Shown: positions 1 through 9,071 of the stretch, in pieces | Layout of the letters: every line of letters starts with the position of its first letter | Numbering within the stretch: position 1 is the stretch's first letter | From: Arthrobacter sp. M2012083 | GTDB lineage: Bacteria; Actinomycetota; Actinomycetes; Actinomycetales; Micrococcaceae | Direction of reading: 5' to 3' | Assembly: GCF_000281065.1 (NCBI RefSeq) | Contig: NZ_AKKK01000019.1 | Location: 1 to 64,000 of the forward strand | Length of the DNA stretch: 64,000 bases | Made by a program: the position numbers and the translations under genes | Notes under the pieces: generated by a model | Told to the model about the DNA's origin: nothing | Database searches by the model: none | The model's input: the letters and a program-made list of their open reading frames with translations, nothing else

Positions 1-41
1 GCCCGAAACCCCCCCGCCCGAGCCTTTTCTGGCGCGTGCTG

Positions 42-968
42 CTACGCGTGCTTCGGAGCGCCCGCGTTCACACTGTCCGTCACGTCTGCAACTTCCGCTT
101 TGACCTCTTTCACCACGTCGCCGTGGCCACCCAGCTGCTCCAGCTCATGTGCGAGTTCAGTCAGTTCGGCGCCACCGGCCATCTGGGCAGTGAGTTCGTC
201 CAGGGTGATGTCTTTCTTGTCGTAGTATCCAATGGATTTGCCGCGCTTGAGCAGCAGGAATCGATCACCAACCGGGAAGGCATGGTGCGGGTTGTGGGTG
301 ATGAAGATGACGCCCAGGCCGCGGTCGCGGGCCTGGAGGATATAGCGCAGGACGACGCCTGACTGCTTCACACCCAGCGCCGCCGTGGGCTCGTCCAGAA
401 TGAGGACTTTAGCTCCGAAGTACACGGCGCGGGCAATTGCGACACACTGGCGTTCACCACCGGAGAGCTGTCCAATTGGTTGCTCCACATCGCGCAGGTC
501 GATGCCCATCTCGGCCAGTTCCTTGAGCGTGATGGCCTTCATCTGTTCGACGTCCATGTACTTGAACGGTCCGAAGCCCTTGGTGAGCTCTGATCCGAGG
601 AAGAAGTTCCGCCAGATCGGCATCAACGGTACCACTGCGAGGTCCTGGTACACCGTGGCAATGCCGGCGTCCAGGGCATCTCGGGGGGATCCGAACTTCC
701 GTTCCTCACCCATGATGTTCAGGACGCCTTCGTCGTGCTGGTGGAGGCCGGCGATGATCTTGATCAGCGTTGACTTACCCGCGCCGTTATCTCCCAGGAC
801 ACAGGTAACACGGCCGTTGTCCACGGCCATCGTGACGTCGCGCAGGGCGATGATGTTGCCGTAGTGCTTGCCGACCCCTTCCAAGGAGAGGAGATGGACG
901 GGCGTGTGGGTAAGGGGATCGCGCTCATTCTGGAGCAACGTTTCCTGGTCGATCGCTTTGGCATTCAT
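42..968 (-). CDS. sugar ABC transporter ATP-binding protein
   Basis: Predicted cytoplasmic ATPase (308 aa) energising the importer whose permease and binding protein lie just upstream. Visible motifs: Walker [10 protein letters not shown] at about residues 59-67, signature LSGGE at about 168, Walker B LILDEPT at about 189 and an H-loop ITHN. It has a single nucleotide-binding domain plus an acidic C-terminal tail, unlike the two-domain RbsA/XylG proteins; single-domain ATPases (FrcA-like) are known in this transporter class, so I do not call it truncated. It starts 12 bp after the permease stop and is the last gene of a leftward operon. The first 41 bases of the window hold nothing I can interpret. 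The sugar or polyol is not determined by sequence. Confidence 0.9.
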   Translation of the reverse strand: MNAKAIDQETLLQNERDPLTHTPVHLLSLEGVGKHYGNIIALRDVTMAVDNGRVTCVLGDNGAGKSTLIKIIAGLHQHDEGVLNIMGEERKFGSPRDALDAGIATVYQDLAVVPLMPIWRNFFLGSELTKGFGPFKYMDVEQMKAITLKELAEMGIDLRDVEQPIGQLSGGERQCVAIARAVYFGAKVLILDEPTAALGVKQSGVVLRYILQARDRGLGVIFITHNPHHAFPVGDRFLLLKRGKSIGYYDKKDITLDELTAQMAGGAELTELAHELEQLGGHGDVVKEVKAEVADVTDSVNAGAPKHA

Positions 969-980
969 TTCCCGGGCCCC

Positions 981-2039
981 CTACTTGAGTTCCGCGCGTC
1001 GCTTGACGATGAGGTTGACGATGGTGGCGAGCAGCAGCATCAAGCCCAGGAAGAACTTGAACCAGTCCGGGTTCCACTGCGCGTAGACGATGCCCTTGTT
1101 AGCCATGCCAAAGATGAAGGCACCAATAGCGCCACCCACGGCCGAGCCGTAGCCGCCTGTCAGGAGGCAGCCACCGATGACGGCAGCAATGATGTAGAGG
1201 AACTCATTTCCAACACCTTCACCGGACTGCACGGCATCGAAAGCAAAGAGGTTGTGCATGCCCAGGATCCAACCGCAGAAACCAACCGCCATGAAAAGAC
1301 CGATCTTGGTTTTGGTTACAGGGACACCAACTGCGCGGGCGGCATTGGCGTCACCGCCCACGGCGAAGATCCAGTTGCCAACGCGGGTGCGCAAAAGGAT
1401 CCACGATGCCACTGCCACGAGGATGATCCAGAAGAACACCGTGATCTTGACTTCCACGCCGCCGATGCTGATGGAGGAGGCGAACACCGCCCGTGCTGAT
1501 TCGAATCCGTCCAATTTGGAGATCGACGGCGAGGAAACGCTGCCGCCGATGAGGCGGGTCAGTGCCAGATTGAGGCCAGTCAGCATGAGGAAGGTCGCCA
1601 GGGTGACGATGAAGCTGGGGAGCTTGGTCTTGACGAGAATCCAGCCGTTGATGAATCCAATGCCGAGCGAGACCACCAGTGCCAGCGTGACACCAACCCA
1701 GGCATTCAGTGAGAAGTTCCAGCTGAAGAGCGAGGCAGTCAGGGCGGAGGAGATCACGGCCACACCAGTGGAAAGGTCGAACTCACCACCGATCATCAGC
1801 AGTGAAACCCCTACCGCCATGATGCCTATGGTCGATGAGCCGTAGAGCACAGTGGCGAGGGCGTTTGGTTGCGTAAAAGTCTGGGAAACAGAAGCGAAAA
1901 AGATGAACAGGACAACTGCTCCGACCAGTGCACCGACCTCGGGCCTCGCCAGGAACTTTTGGACCGGACTACGGCGTCCGACCCGTTCGTCGCCAGGGGC
2001 AGAAGCCCCCGCCGGCGGCAGAGTTGTTGTATTTGCCAT
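981..2039 (-). CDS. sugar ABC transporter permease (BPD_transp_2 family)
   Basis: Membrane permease of about 352 aa in the ribose/xylose/inositol (CUT2-like) family. It has many hydrophobic segments, including the family-typical stretch TGVAVISSALTASLF in the N-terminal half and IIAAVIGGCLLTGGYGSAVG near the C terminus. The frame stays open further upstream, but the start is placed at the ATG at 2039 (MANTTTLPP) because an AAGGAG ribosome site precedes it; the upstream extension is low-complexity and lies over a hairpin. It sits between the binding protein gene and the ATPase gene and forms the channel of that importer. Confidence 0.9.
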   Translation of the reverse strand: MANTTTLPPAGASAPGDERVGRRSPVQKFLARPEVGALVGAVVLFIFFASVSQTFTQPNALATVLYGSSTIGIMAVGVSLLMIGGEFDLSTGVAVISSALTASLFSWNFSLNAWVGVTLALVVSLGIGFINGWILVKTKLPSFIVTLATFLMLTGLNLALTRLIGGSVSSPSISKLDGFESARAVFASSISIGGVEVKITVFFWIILVAVASWILLRTRVGNWIFAVGGDANAARAVGVPVTKTKIGLFMAVGFCGWILGMHNLFAFDAVQSGEGVGNEFLYIIAAVIGGCLLTGGYGSAVGGAIGAFIFGMANKGIVYAQWNPDWFKFFLGLMLLLATIVNLIVKRRAELK

Positions 2040-2061
2040 AGGAATGACTCCTTGTTGGTCA

Positions 2062-2091
2062 GGCTGCGTGGCGGTTCTCCGCCACGCAGCC
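2062..2091 (-). terminator. intra-operon stem-loop after the binding-protein gene
   Basis: A perfect 13-bp inverted repeat (GGCTGCGTGGCGG at 2062-2074, its complement at 2079-2091) with a 4-base loop lies between the binding-protein stop (2104) and the permease start (2039). There is no T-run. Such hairpins often protect the 3' end of the upstream mRNA or attenuate read-through, giving more binding protein than permease; that role is inferred. Confidence 0.6.
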
Positions 2092-2103
2092 GGATGCCTG
2101 GAT

Positions 2104-3099
2104 CTAGCGGACGCCCTGCTGGGCGAACTTGAGGACGTCGGAGGCGTTGGCCTTGTCCACAATGGTTGGACCGGTCAGTACGGGCTGGCCGCCGCCGATC
2201 TTAAAGCCGCCGCGCTTTGCCTGCCACAGGGCATCAACGGACATGTAGCCCTGAAGCCATGGCTGCTGGTCGACTGTGAAGATCACTTGGCCGTCTACGA
2301 TCTTCTGGGCAAGTTCGGCATTCAGGTCGAAGCTGGCTACCTTGGACGAGCTGCTGGCATCGGTAACTGATTTGAGCAGGGTAAGGGTGATGGGAGCGCC
2401 GAGTCCGATGATCACATCAGCATCTTTGGACGCCTGAAGTTTGGCCGTGGCCGTTGACTGGACAGCGGTCATGTCCTTGCCGTCGACGTAGAGGATTTCC
2501 GTTGCCGGCACCTTGGCCTTTACGCCGGCGCAGCGCGCCTCCAGCCCCACGTGGCCCTGCTGCTGGATGACGCAAACCGGGTGCTTGTATCCTTCTGCAG
2601 CGAGCCGGGTGCCGACTGCCTCGCCGGCAAGCTGTTCGTTGGACCCGAAGTGCGTGAAAGCACCGAGCTGGCTGGAAACGGATTCACCGGCATTGAGGCT
2701 CACCACGGGGATACCCGCATCAGTGGCTTTCTTCAATACATCCTTCAACGCATCCGGAGTTGCCACCGTGACAGCAATGCCGTCAACCTTCTGGTCGATG
2801 GCCTGTTGAACAAGCTGGGCCTGACGCCCTGCTTCGGGATCGCTGGTGTACAGGAGTTCTACATTGTCCTTGCTTGACGCTTCTTCTGCCCCCTTGCGGA
2901 CAATGTCCCAGAAGGTGTCTCCTGCCGCTGCGTGAGTAATCAGGGCCACCTTAATGCGGTCTGTGCCGGCTACCTGTCCAGCGCCTGCACCCCCACCGGA
3001 ATCTGCAGGTTTGCCGCCCTGGCTGGAACAGGCGCTCAGGGCCACCAACGGAACCACTGCTGCGACGACTGCCGCTTTGCGCCACGAGAATTTTGCCAC
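2104..3099 (-). CDS. sugar ABC transporter substrate-binding lipoprotein
   Basis: Extracytoplasmic binding protein of 331 aa. It begins with a positively charged, hydrophobic lipoprotein signal ending in the lipobox LSAC (Cys at about residue 24), followed by a Gly/Ser-rich linker and a periplasmic-binding-protein type I fold (RIKVALITHAAAGDTFWD near the start, as in ribose/inositol binders). It is the first gene of the leftward importer operon. A 143-bp gap separates it from the LacI-family gene upstream and carries a TGTCCTGACA motif also found at the inositol operon. Uptake of inositol or a related polyol is therefore plausible but inferred. Confidence 0.9.
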   Translation of the reverse strand: MAKFSWRKAAVVAAVVPLVALSACSSQGGKPADSGGGAGAGQVAGTDRIKVALITHAAAGDTFWDIVRKGAEEASSKDNVELLYTSDPEAGRQAQLVQQAIDQKVDGIAVTVATPDALKDVLKKATDAGIPVVSLNAGESVSSQLGAFTHFGSNEQLAGEAVGTRLAAEGYKHPVCVIQQQGHVGLEARCAGVKAKVPATEILYVDGKDMTAVQSTATAKLQASKDADVIIGLGAPITLTLLKSVTDASSSSKVASFDLNAELAQKIVDGQVIFTVDQQPWLQGYMSVDALWQAKRGGFKIGGGQPVLTGPTIVDKANASDVLKFAQQGVR

Positions 3100-3185
3100 C
3101 GTTATCTCCTTTGATGTCAGCTTCGGGCGTCCGGGGACTCGTTCCCGGATCGCCTGCTACCTCGATCATGGTGACCCGACTCACA

Positions 3186-3210
3186 AATGTCAATAGTTTG
3201 TCCTGACATT
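3186..3210. promoter_or_regulatory. IolR-like operator before the sugar ABC operon
   Basis: AATGTCA (3186-3192) and TGACATT (3204-3210) form an inverted repeat, and TGTCCTGACA (3199-3208) lies inside it. The decamer fits the KGWCHTRACA motif I recall for the GntR-type IolR of Corynebacterium glutamicum. Very similar decamers occur at 16711, 16728 and 17184. It lies about 90 bp upstream of the binding-protein start at 3099. Which regulator binds is inferred. Confidence 0.5.
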
Positions 3211-3242
3211 AGTATGTTTGTACGTGGTATTCACATTCGACC

Positions 3243-4256
3243 TCACGATCGCGGTGTCGCCGTGGTGCCCCGAACCTTCAGAACGGGTGCAATCAGCTTG
3301 CGCTGCGGTCCCGTCGCGGCGCCCTGGATGCGACCCAGCAATGCCATTGCAACATCCACTCCCACCACATCACTTCGGTTGTCCACCGACGTCAGCTCAA
3401 GATAGCGGGACTTCGCCAGCGCTGAATTGTCATAGCCAATCACCGTGATATCCGCTGGGACCGACAAGCCGCGGGCCTTGATCGCACCAAAGGCGCCCAG
3501 CGCCATCGTGTCATTCGCAGCGAAAATCGCCGTGGTGTCCGGGTGGTGATCAAGGAGCCAGCAGGCCGAAGCGTATCCGGCCTCCTCTGTGGTATCACCC
3601 TCCTCCCCCACGATCAGCGGTTCTACACCGGCTTGATGAAGTCGGTCCCGGAAGCCCTCCCTGCGGTGCGCTGCCGCGCCGCCCGAGCCCGAAAGGTGCC
3701 CTATCCTGCGGTGCCCGAGTTGCAGCAGGTGGTCTGCCGCCATCGCGCCACCCCCATCGTCGTCGTTGGTGATGAGGTCAGCGTCGTCCGGAACTCCATT
3801 CCGCCACCCCGCAACCACGGTGGGAACTTCCGTGCCGCTCAGCGCCGTGGCGCCAGGTTCGGCTGCGATCACCAACCCGTCCACATGCATGGCCAGCAAT
3901 CCGTCAGCAGCCTCCTTGATGCGGTTTTCCCCGGGTCGGGAATCAGCAAGCATGACCTGATAACCATGTTCGGTCAACACTGATTCCAGTCCCCGCAGCA
4001 GGTCAACGAACCACAGGTTCCGGTAGTCGTCAATAACGAGCCCAATGCTCTTGGTCCGGCTGCTCGCCAAAGTGGTGGCGGCCCGGCTGGGGCGGTATCC
4101 CAGCTCAGCGATGGCAGTTTTGACCGCCTCCCGGCGCTTGTCACTGACTTTCGCGGGGTTCTGGAGGACCAGCGAGACCAGCGACGGCGAAACGCCGGCC
4201 AGCTTGGCCACATCGTAAATCGTTGGGCGCCGCGCCTGCGGCGTACTCGTGCTCAT
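3243..4256 (-). CDS. LacI-family transcriptional regulator
   Basis: DNA-binding repressor of 337 aa. The N-terminal helix-turn-helix is PTIYDVAKLAGVSPSLVSLV (residues about 11-30), followed by a hinge region ending YRPSRAATTLAS and a sugar-binding type I periplasmic-like core. The ATG at 4256 has GGAAG seven bases upstream. It lies upstream of, and on the same strand as, the sugar importer, and is divergent from the dehydrogenase/isomerase pair. A perfect LacI-type palindrome at 4345-4358 sits in the divergent promoter region, so it probably represses the pair and perhaps itself until a sugar inducer binds. Confidence 0.93.
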   Translation of the reverse strand: MSTSTPQARRPTIYDVAKLAGVSPSLVSLVLQNPAKVSDKRREAVKTAIAELGYRPSRAATTLASSRTKSIGLVIDDYRNLWFVDLLRGLESVLTEHGYQVMLADSRPGENRIKEAADGLLAMHVDGLVIAAEPGATALSGTEVPTVVAGWRNGVPDDADLITNDDDGGGAMAADHLLQLGHRRIGHLSGSGGAAAHRREGFRDRLHQAGVEPLIVGEEGDTTEEAGYASACWLLDHHPDTTAIFAANDTMALGAFGAIKARGLSVPADITVIGYDNSALAKSRYLELTSVDNRSDVVGVDVAMALLGRIQGAATGPQRKLIAPVLKVRGTTATPRS

Positions 4257-4344
4257 GGGGCCAACTTCCGTAGAGGCGGTCTGATGGGGATGGAGGATTG
4301 ACAGGACATATAGACATGGCTAATCTCGAATCCAACCTACAAAA

Positions 4345-4358
4345 TTGTAGCGCTACAA
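4345..4358. promoter_or_regulatory. LacI-family operator
   Basis: Perfect 14-bp palindrome TTGTAGCGCTACAA with the central CG-type symmetry typical of LacI/GalR operators. It lies between the divergent LacI regulator (start 4256) and the dehydrogenase (start 4406), 47 bp before the latter's ATG. Binding by the adjacent regulator is inferred from position and symmetry. Confidence 0.75.
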
Positions 4359-4405
4359 AATGCCGTCGAGTCTCCCCGCCGCGGCAGAATTTCAAAGGAG
4401 AAATC

Positions 4406-5584
4406 ATGGCTGAAAGCCTTGGCGTCGCGGTCATCGGCGCAGGCATGGCCGGCAAGGCCCATGCAGCGGCTTACCGGACTGCGCCTACCCTCTACAGCCC
4501 AGTACTTCCGAATATCCGCTTAGTCTCCATTGGTGACGTGAACGCCGAATTCGGCTCGCTGGCGGCCCGCCGTTTTGGCTACGAACGCAATGACACCTCA
4601 TGGCAGGCAATTGCGGAAGCGGACGATATTGACGTTGTAAGCGTTGTCATTGCTAACTCATTGCACCGCGAAGTGGTTGAAGGCCTCCTGGCCGCGGGCA
4701 AGCACGTGCTCTGCGAGAAGCCGTTGAGCGATTCGCTGGCAGATGCCCGTGCCATGGCGGACGCTGCCCGGAACGCCACCTCCATCGCCCGCATCGGACT
4801 CACCTTCCGCCGCACTCCGGGTATCGCCTACATCCGCGACCTTATCCAGAACGGCACCTTGGGGAATGTCCTGCACTTCAGCGGCCGGTACTGGACCGAC
4901 TACGGTTTCAGCCCCGAAGCGCCGATGAGCTGGCGCTACAAAGGCGGCCCCGGCTCCGGTGCGCTGGCCGACGTCGGAAGTCATCTGACGTACGTCTCCG
5001 AGTTCCTGTGCGGCGATATCAAGTCCATCAGCGGCGGCCGGCTCACCACTGCGATCCACAAGCGTCCGTTGCCGCTCAGCGCCGTCATGGGCCATGACCA
5101 TGTGGCCGTAAGCGACACCTTCGAAGCTGTTGAGAACGACGACTACGCGGCATTCAACGCAGAGTTCGCAAACGGTGCAGGAAGTTTCGAAGTCTCACGT
5201 GTAGCGGCAGGACACGCCAATAGCCTGCAGTTCGAGGTGTTCTGCGAAAAGGGCGCAGCCAAGTTCGACCAGCGCCGCCCATCGGAAATCCAACTGTTCC
5301 TCAATGACGGATCCGGCAATCAGAACGGCTACCGCCAGGTGATCCTCGGCCCCGGCCACCCGTACATCACCGGCGGCCTCGCCATGGACGCTCCCGAGGT
5401 GGGTTTCGGCCAGAACGACGCGTTCGGCTACCAGGCCCGCGCGTTCCTCGAGGAGGTTGCAGGCCTTGGCGAAGACACATCCCTGCCTCGCTGCGCCACC
5501 TTCGACGAAGGCGTGCGCAACATGGAACTGCTCGGTGCCGTCACCGAATCTGCCCTCAACAACGGGAAGAAGATCACACTATGA
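4406..5584 (+). CDS. Gfo/Idh/MocA-family oxidoreductase
   Basis: NAD(P)-dependent sugar/polyol dehydrogenase of 392 aa. The Rossmann motif VIGAGMAGKAHAAAY is at the N terminus and the family motif CEKPLSDSLADA follows at about residue 97. The start is the ATG at 4406, seven bases after AAAGGAG; an earlier in-frame ATG at 4298 has no ribosome site and would read through the operator. The stop overlaps the next gene by 4 bp, so the two are co-translated. Such a pair commonly oxidises a cyclic polyol or sugar and then isomerises the keto product. It is a distant paralogue of the iolG product at 9072-10085. The exact substrate is unknown. Confidence 0.88.
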   Translation: MAESLGVAVIGAGMAGKAHAAAYRTAPTLYSPVLPNIRLVSIGDVNAEFGSLAARRFGYERNDTSWQAIAEADDIDVVSVVIANSLHREVVEGLLAAGKHVLCEKPLSDSLADARAMADAARNATSIARIGLTFRRTPGIAYIRDLIQNGTLGNVLHFSGRYWTDYGFSPEAPMSWRYKGGPGSGALADVGSHLTYVSEFLCGDIKSISGGRLTTAIHKRPLPLSAVMGHDHVAVSDTFEAVENDDYAAFNAEFANGAGSFEVSRVAAGHANSLQFEVFCEKGAAKFDQRRPSEIQLFLNDGSGNQNGYRQVILGPGHPYITGGLAMDAPEVGFGQNDAFGYQARAFLEEVAGLGEDTSLPRCATFDEGVRNMELLGAVTESALNNGKKITL

Positions 5585-6600
5585 AACTCGGCGTCTACAA
5601 CGCAATACTGCACGACCGGCCACTCCCCGAGGCGCTCAAGGTCATAGCAGACCTTGGTCTGACCGGCATTGAGATCAATACCGGTGGCTTCCTGCCCGCC
5701 GTTCATGTGCCCACCATGGATCAGATCCTGGAGAGCGACGCGGCCCGTGATGATTACCTGGCGCTGTTTGAGGGAACCGGCGTTTCGATCGCCGGCCTGA
5801 ACTGCAATGGCAATCCCCTGCACCCTAAACGTGAAATCGGCGAAAAGCATGCTGAAGATATCCGCCGCTCCATTCGACTGGCGCATCGGCTGGGACAGAA
5901 GCGGGTGGTCACTATGTCCGGGCTGCCCGGCGGCGAGTCCGGTGCCACCACCGTCAACTGGGTGGTCAATGCCTGGAACTCTGCGGCACTTGACGTGTTG
6001 GACTTTCAGTGGGGCGTCGCCGCCGATTTCTGGAGGGAAACCGACCGCCTTGCTGCGGACCACGACGTCAAGGTGGCACTCGAACTGCACCCCCAGAACA
6101 TCGTGTTCAACACTGCGGACGTCTACAAGCTCATCGAACTCACCGGCGCCACGCATGTCGGTGTGGAACTGGATGCTTCGCACCTCTTCTGGCAGCAGAT
6201 GGATCCAGTTGCGGTGGTCCGCGAGCTCGGTCCGCTGGTGTTCCAAGCGGCCGCAAAGGATGTCCGGGTGAATACCGGCAATGCCGCCCTCTACGGCGTG
6301 CTGGACAACAGCTTCCGCCGGCTCTCTCCGGATGAGAACCGCACAAACCTTGGCGGCGACGAGTGGGCAAATGAATGGCCGAAGAAATCCGCATGGGACT
6401 TCGTAGCCCTGGGCCGCGGCCACGACACCGCCTTCTGGACTGAGTTCCTGCGTGCGCTGCATGAGGTGGACCCGGACATGCTGGTCAACATCGAACACGA
6501 GGACGTTTCCCTGGGTCGCATCGAGGGGTTGCAGGTGGCAGCCCAGGTCCTGCTGGATGCTGATGCGGCACTCTCCGCGTCATTGAACCCGACGGCCTGA
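5581..6600 (+). CDS. sugar phosphate isomerase/epimerase-like TIM barrel
   Basis: AP-endonuclease-2/xylose-isomerase-like TIM-barrel protein of 339 aa. It shows the metal-binding pattern of the family, for example VALELHPQNIVFN and HVGVELDASHLFWQQMDP, with acidic and His ligands at the C ends of strands, and VNIEHEDVSLG near the end. It overlaps the upstream dehydrogenase by 4 bp (ATGA) and is followed by a strong terminator, so the two form a dicistronic unit. It probably acts as isomerase, epimerase or dehydratase on the keto-polyol made by its partner; the precise reaction cannot be read from sequence. Confidence 0.85.
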   Translation: MKLGVYNAILHDRPLPEALKVIADLGLTGIEINTGGFLPAVHVPTMDQILESDAARDDYLALFEGTGVSIAGLNCNGNPLHPKREIGEKHAEDIRRSIRLAHRLGQKRVVTMSGLPGGESGATTVNWVVNAWNSAALDVLDFQWGVAADFWRETDRLAADHDVKVALELHPQNIVFNTADVYKLIELTGATHVGVELDASHLFWQQMDPVAVVRELGPLVFQAAAKDVRVNTGNAALYGVLDNSFRRLSPDENRTNLGGDEWANEWPKKSAWDFVALGRGHDTAFWTEFLRALHEVDPDMLVNIEHEDVSLGRIEGLQVAAQVLLDADAALSASLNPTA

Positions 6601-6635
6601 GGCTTCACGCCCCCCGGGACTCCTTACCGGGCCCG

Positions 6636-6667
6636 GATGGGGACGGCGCTCAGGCGCCGTCCCCATC
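6636..6667 (+). terminator. rho-independent terminator
   Basis: Perfect 14-bp stem (GATGGGGACGGCGC and its complement) with a TCAG loop, followed by TTTTTA. It ends the rightward dehydrogenase/isomerase unit (stop 6600). It also faces the 3' end of the leftward inositol operon (stop 6708), but on that strand no T-run follows. Confidence 0.9.
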
Positions 6668-6707
6668 TTTTTATCGCCACACAGCACCACTCAAGGAGGG
6701 TCCTCAG

Positions 6708-8162
6708 TCAAGCGATTATTCCAGCCTTCTCTTTGAAAAGATGTTCCAATTCCTCAAGGGACTTGCCTTTGGTCTCCGGAACAGTGCGCTTGACCCACAC
6801 AATGGCGCACAACTGCAGGGCCACGAAAATGAAGAACGTCGCGGAAACTCCCATCAGCGAGACCAACTGCGGAAAGAAGAAGCCGATCAGGAAGTTGATC
6901 ATCCACAACACGAAAACGCAGATGCCCATGCCGATCCCACGAACATGCATCGGGAAGATCTCGGACATGGTCAGCCAGGTAACGGTTCCAATGCACCCCT
7001 GCATGGAAGCCAGGAACGTCACCATAAACAGCAACACCAGATAGCCACGCAGAGTGCTTTCCGGCAAGGCCAGGGAGATAAGCGCAATGGCCGTCAGCGA
7101 TGACGCGGTACCGATCAACCCCACAATGAGCATGGGTTTCCGGCGCACGCGCGTCATCAAATACATGCCTACGATGACGGCCGCCACAGACGTCATGCCA
7201 TTGAGGACGTTGGCAATCAAGGCCCCTTGGTCTCCAAAGCCGGACGAGGACAAGATGGTGGTCCCGTAATACATGATGGCGTTGACGCCGCTGATCTGGT
7301 TGATGACGGCCATACCAAGACCAACCACAAAGATCCTGCGTATCCAAGGCACGGTGAGGTCCTTGAACGTCCCGAGTTTTGACTGATAGTCCTCCCTGGC
7401 CGCCTGACGCACCTCGTCGAACTCGGCCCCGACCTCTCCCGCACTCCGTGTGGAGCGGAGGACTTCCAGGACCTCGCCGAAACGTCCGGCCGATGCGAGC
7501 CAACGGGGGCTCTCCGGCAGGACGAGCATGCCGAGCCATAGAATAACGGCAGGAAGCGTGGCAATCACCAGCATCCAGCGCCACACATGCAGCTCTTCAG
7601 GGAACAGGTTGCCCAGGACCGCGTTGAACGTAAAGGCGAGGAACTGGCCGGTCACGATCATCAGCTCGTTCTGCGTGACGATCCTCCCGCGCTGGGCCGC
7701 CGGAGACATCTCTGCCAGATACACGGGAACGATCACTGAGGCGCCGCCGACGGCGAGACCCAGGACTGTGCGGGCAAGGACCAGGAGCTCAGTGCTCGGT
7801 GCCAAGGAACAACCCACAGTGGCAAAGGCGAAGATCAAGGCAAGACCCATAATCGTTTTGCGCCGTCCAAAGCGGTCGGAAAGCCGTCCTGCGCTGATCG
7901 CCCCGAACGCCGCACCGAAGAGCAGCGTCGAGGTGACCAGGCCTTCAGCCAACGGCGTCAGGCCGAGGTCCTTCTGCATAAACGGCAGGGCGCCGTTGAT
8001 TACACCGGTGTCATAGCCGAACAGCAATCCGCCGAAGGTAGAAAACAAGGCCACCTTGCGGAGGAACTTCTTGGGGTTGTCCGGTTTTCCGGTCTTCCCC
8101 CATGGTGTCGGAAGAGTTACAAGCTGGTTCGTGTTGGTCTCAATTGAAGAAGACTTGGTCAT
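6708..8162 (-). CDS. iolT: MFS sugar porter, probable myo-inositol transporter
   Basis: Membrane transporter of 484 aa in the sugar porter family with about 12 hydrophobic segments. Family marks: [20 protein letters not shown] in TM1, DRFGRRK between TM2 and TM3, the central [19 protein letters not shown] in TM7, and [13 protein letters not shown] at the C terminus. The TM1 and TM7 motifs are as in IolT and related proton:inositol symporters. It is the last gene of the inositol operon, 24 bp after the iolH-like gene. The inositol assignment rests mainly on context. Confidence 0.82.
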   Translation of the reverse strand: MTKSSSIETNTNQLVTLPTPWGKTGKPDNPKKFLRKVALFSTFGGLLFGYDTGVINGALPFMQKDLGLTPLAEGLVTSTLLFGAAFGAISAGRLSDRFGRRKTIMGLALIFAFATVGCSLAPSTELLVLARTVLGLAVGGASVIVPVYLAEMSPAAQRGRIVTQNELMIVTGQFLAFTFNAVLGNLFPEELHVWRWMLVIATLPAVILWLGMLVLPESPRWLASAGRFGEVLEVLRSTRSAGEVGAEFDEVRQAAREDYQSKLGTFKDLTVPWIRRIFVVGLGMAVINQISGVNAIMYYGTTILSSSGFGDQGALIANVLNGMTSVAAVIVGMYLMTRVRRKPMLIVGLIGTASSLTAIALISLALPESTLRGYLVLLFMVTFLASMQGCIGTVTWLTMSEIFPMHVRGIGMGICVFVLWMINFLIGFFFPQLVSLMGVSATFFIFVALQLCAIVWVKRTVPETKGKSLEELEHLFKEKAGIIA

Positions 8163-8186
8163 GGCTTCCTTTTCCCGCCACCGTCT

Positions 8187-9059
8187 TTAGTTCGTCCGGG
8201 CGACGTAGTCGATCATCGACTTGAGCTGGTAGCGGGAAACATCTTCCGCGTTCTCATCCTCAGCAAAAACCGACGAGACCATCACGGTGTTTTCCTTGTC
8301 CAGGAAGCCGATCTCCTTCAGGCCGCCGAAGAACTCGTCCCAGTTCACGTCGCCGTCGCCGATCTTCAGGTGCTGGTGAACGCGGACGGCATTGCCGGGC
8401 GGGTTGGTGATGTAGCGGAGGCCGTGGGAGGCATGATGGTTCATGGTGTCCGAAACGTGCACCAAGCGAAGCCTGTCTCCCGCTGCCCGCATGATCTCCA
8501 ACGGCTTGTTGCCCATGTGGAAACTGTGCGAAGCGACGTAGACCATCCCGATGTTCGGGGAGTTTACACCCCTGATGACACGGAGAGCGGCCAGGCCGTC
8601 CTCCACGAAGTCGTCCGGGTGCGGGTCAATGAGGACGTCCAGACCCTCGCGTTCGATGATCGGGAGCAAATCCTCCATGGAGCGGTAAAACGCGCGTTCG
8701 GACTCCTCCGCTTTCTCCGGACGACCGCTGAACTCGGTGTTCATGGTCTGGACCCCGAGGTCTACCGTGATCTGGATGGCGCGCTTCCAGTACCGGACTG
8801 CGGCTTCGCGGGCGTCCTCGTCCGGACCCGACCACCGAAGGACCGGCAGGACCGAGGCGATTTCGACGCCGGTGTCCTTGCAGGCTGCCTTCAACTTTCC
8901 TACGAGTTCGTCGTCGGCCTTTGGATGGTTATAGAACGGGATGAGATCCGCGTGCGGGGTCATCTGAAGGTATTTGTAGCCGAGATCGGCTGCCACGCGC
9001 GGGAACTCCAGCAGGGTGTGGCTGTGGTGGAACGGTGTGGGATCCAGTGCAATCTTCAT
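8187..9059 (-). CDS. iolH: IolH-like sugar phosphate isomerase/epimerase
   Basis: TIM-barrel protein of 290 aa in the AP-endonuclease-2 family, close in length to Bacillus IolH. Likely metal ligands appear in MNTEFSG, IDPHPDDFVEDG, YVASHSFHMG and LVHVSDTMNHHASHG. It lies 12 bp downstream of iolG and 24 bp upstream of the transporter in the inositol operon. IolH's reaction is not well established; an inosose or inositol-epimer isomerase role is plausible. The symbol is tentative because the family has many look-alikes. Confidence 0.72.
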   Translation of the reverse strand: MKIALDPTPFHHSHTLLEFPRVAADLGYKYLQMTPHADLIPFYNHPKADDELVGKLKAACKDTGVEIASVLPVLRWSGPDEDAREAAVRYWKRAIQITVDLGVQTMNTEFSGRPEKAEESERAFYRSMEDLLPIIEREGLDVLIDPHPDDFVEDGLAALRVIRGVNSPNIGMVYVASHSFHMGNKPLEIMRAAGDRLRLVHVSDTMNHHASHGLRYITNPPGNAVRVHQHLKIGDGDVNWDEFFGGLKEIGFLDKENTVMVSSVFAEDENAEDVSRYQLKSMIDYVARTN

Positions 9060-9071
9060 GGTGAATGTCCC

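Noticed and set aside
42..968. ATPase possibly truncated compared with about 500-residue RbsA
   Set aside because: All motifs of one domain are intact and single-domain members of this family exist; the tail beyond the domain argues against truncation.
4298..4405. Longer N terminus for the dehydrogenase starting at 4298
   Set aside because: It would translate the LacI operator, lacks a ribosome site, and the Rossmann motif begins right after the ATG at 4406.
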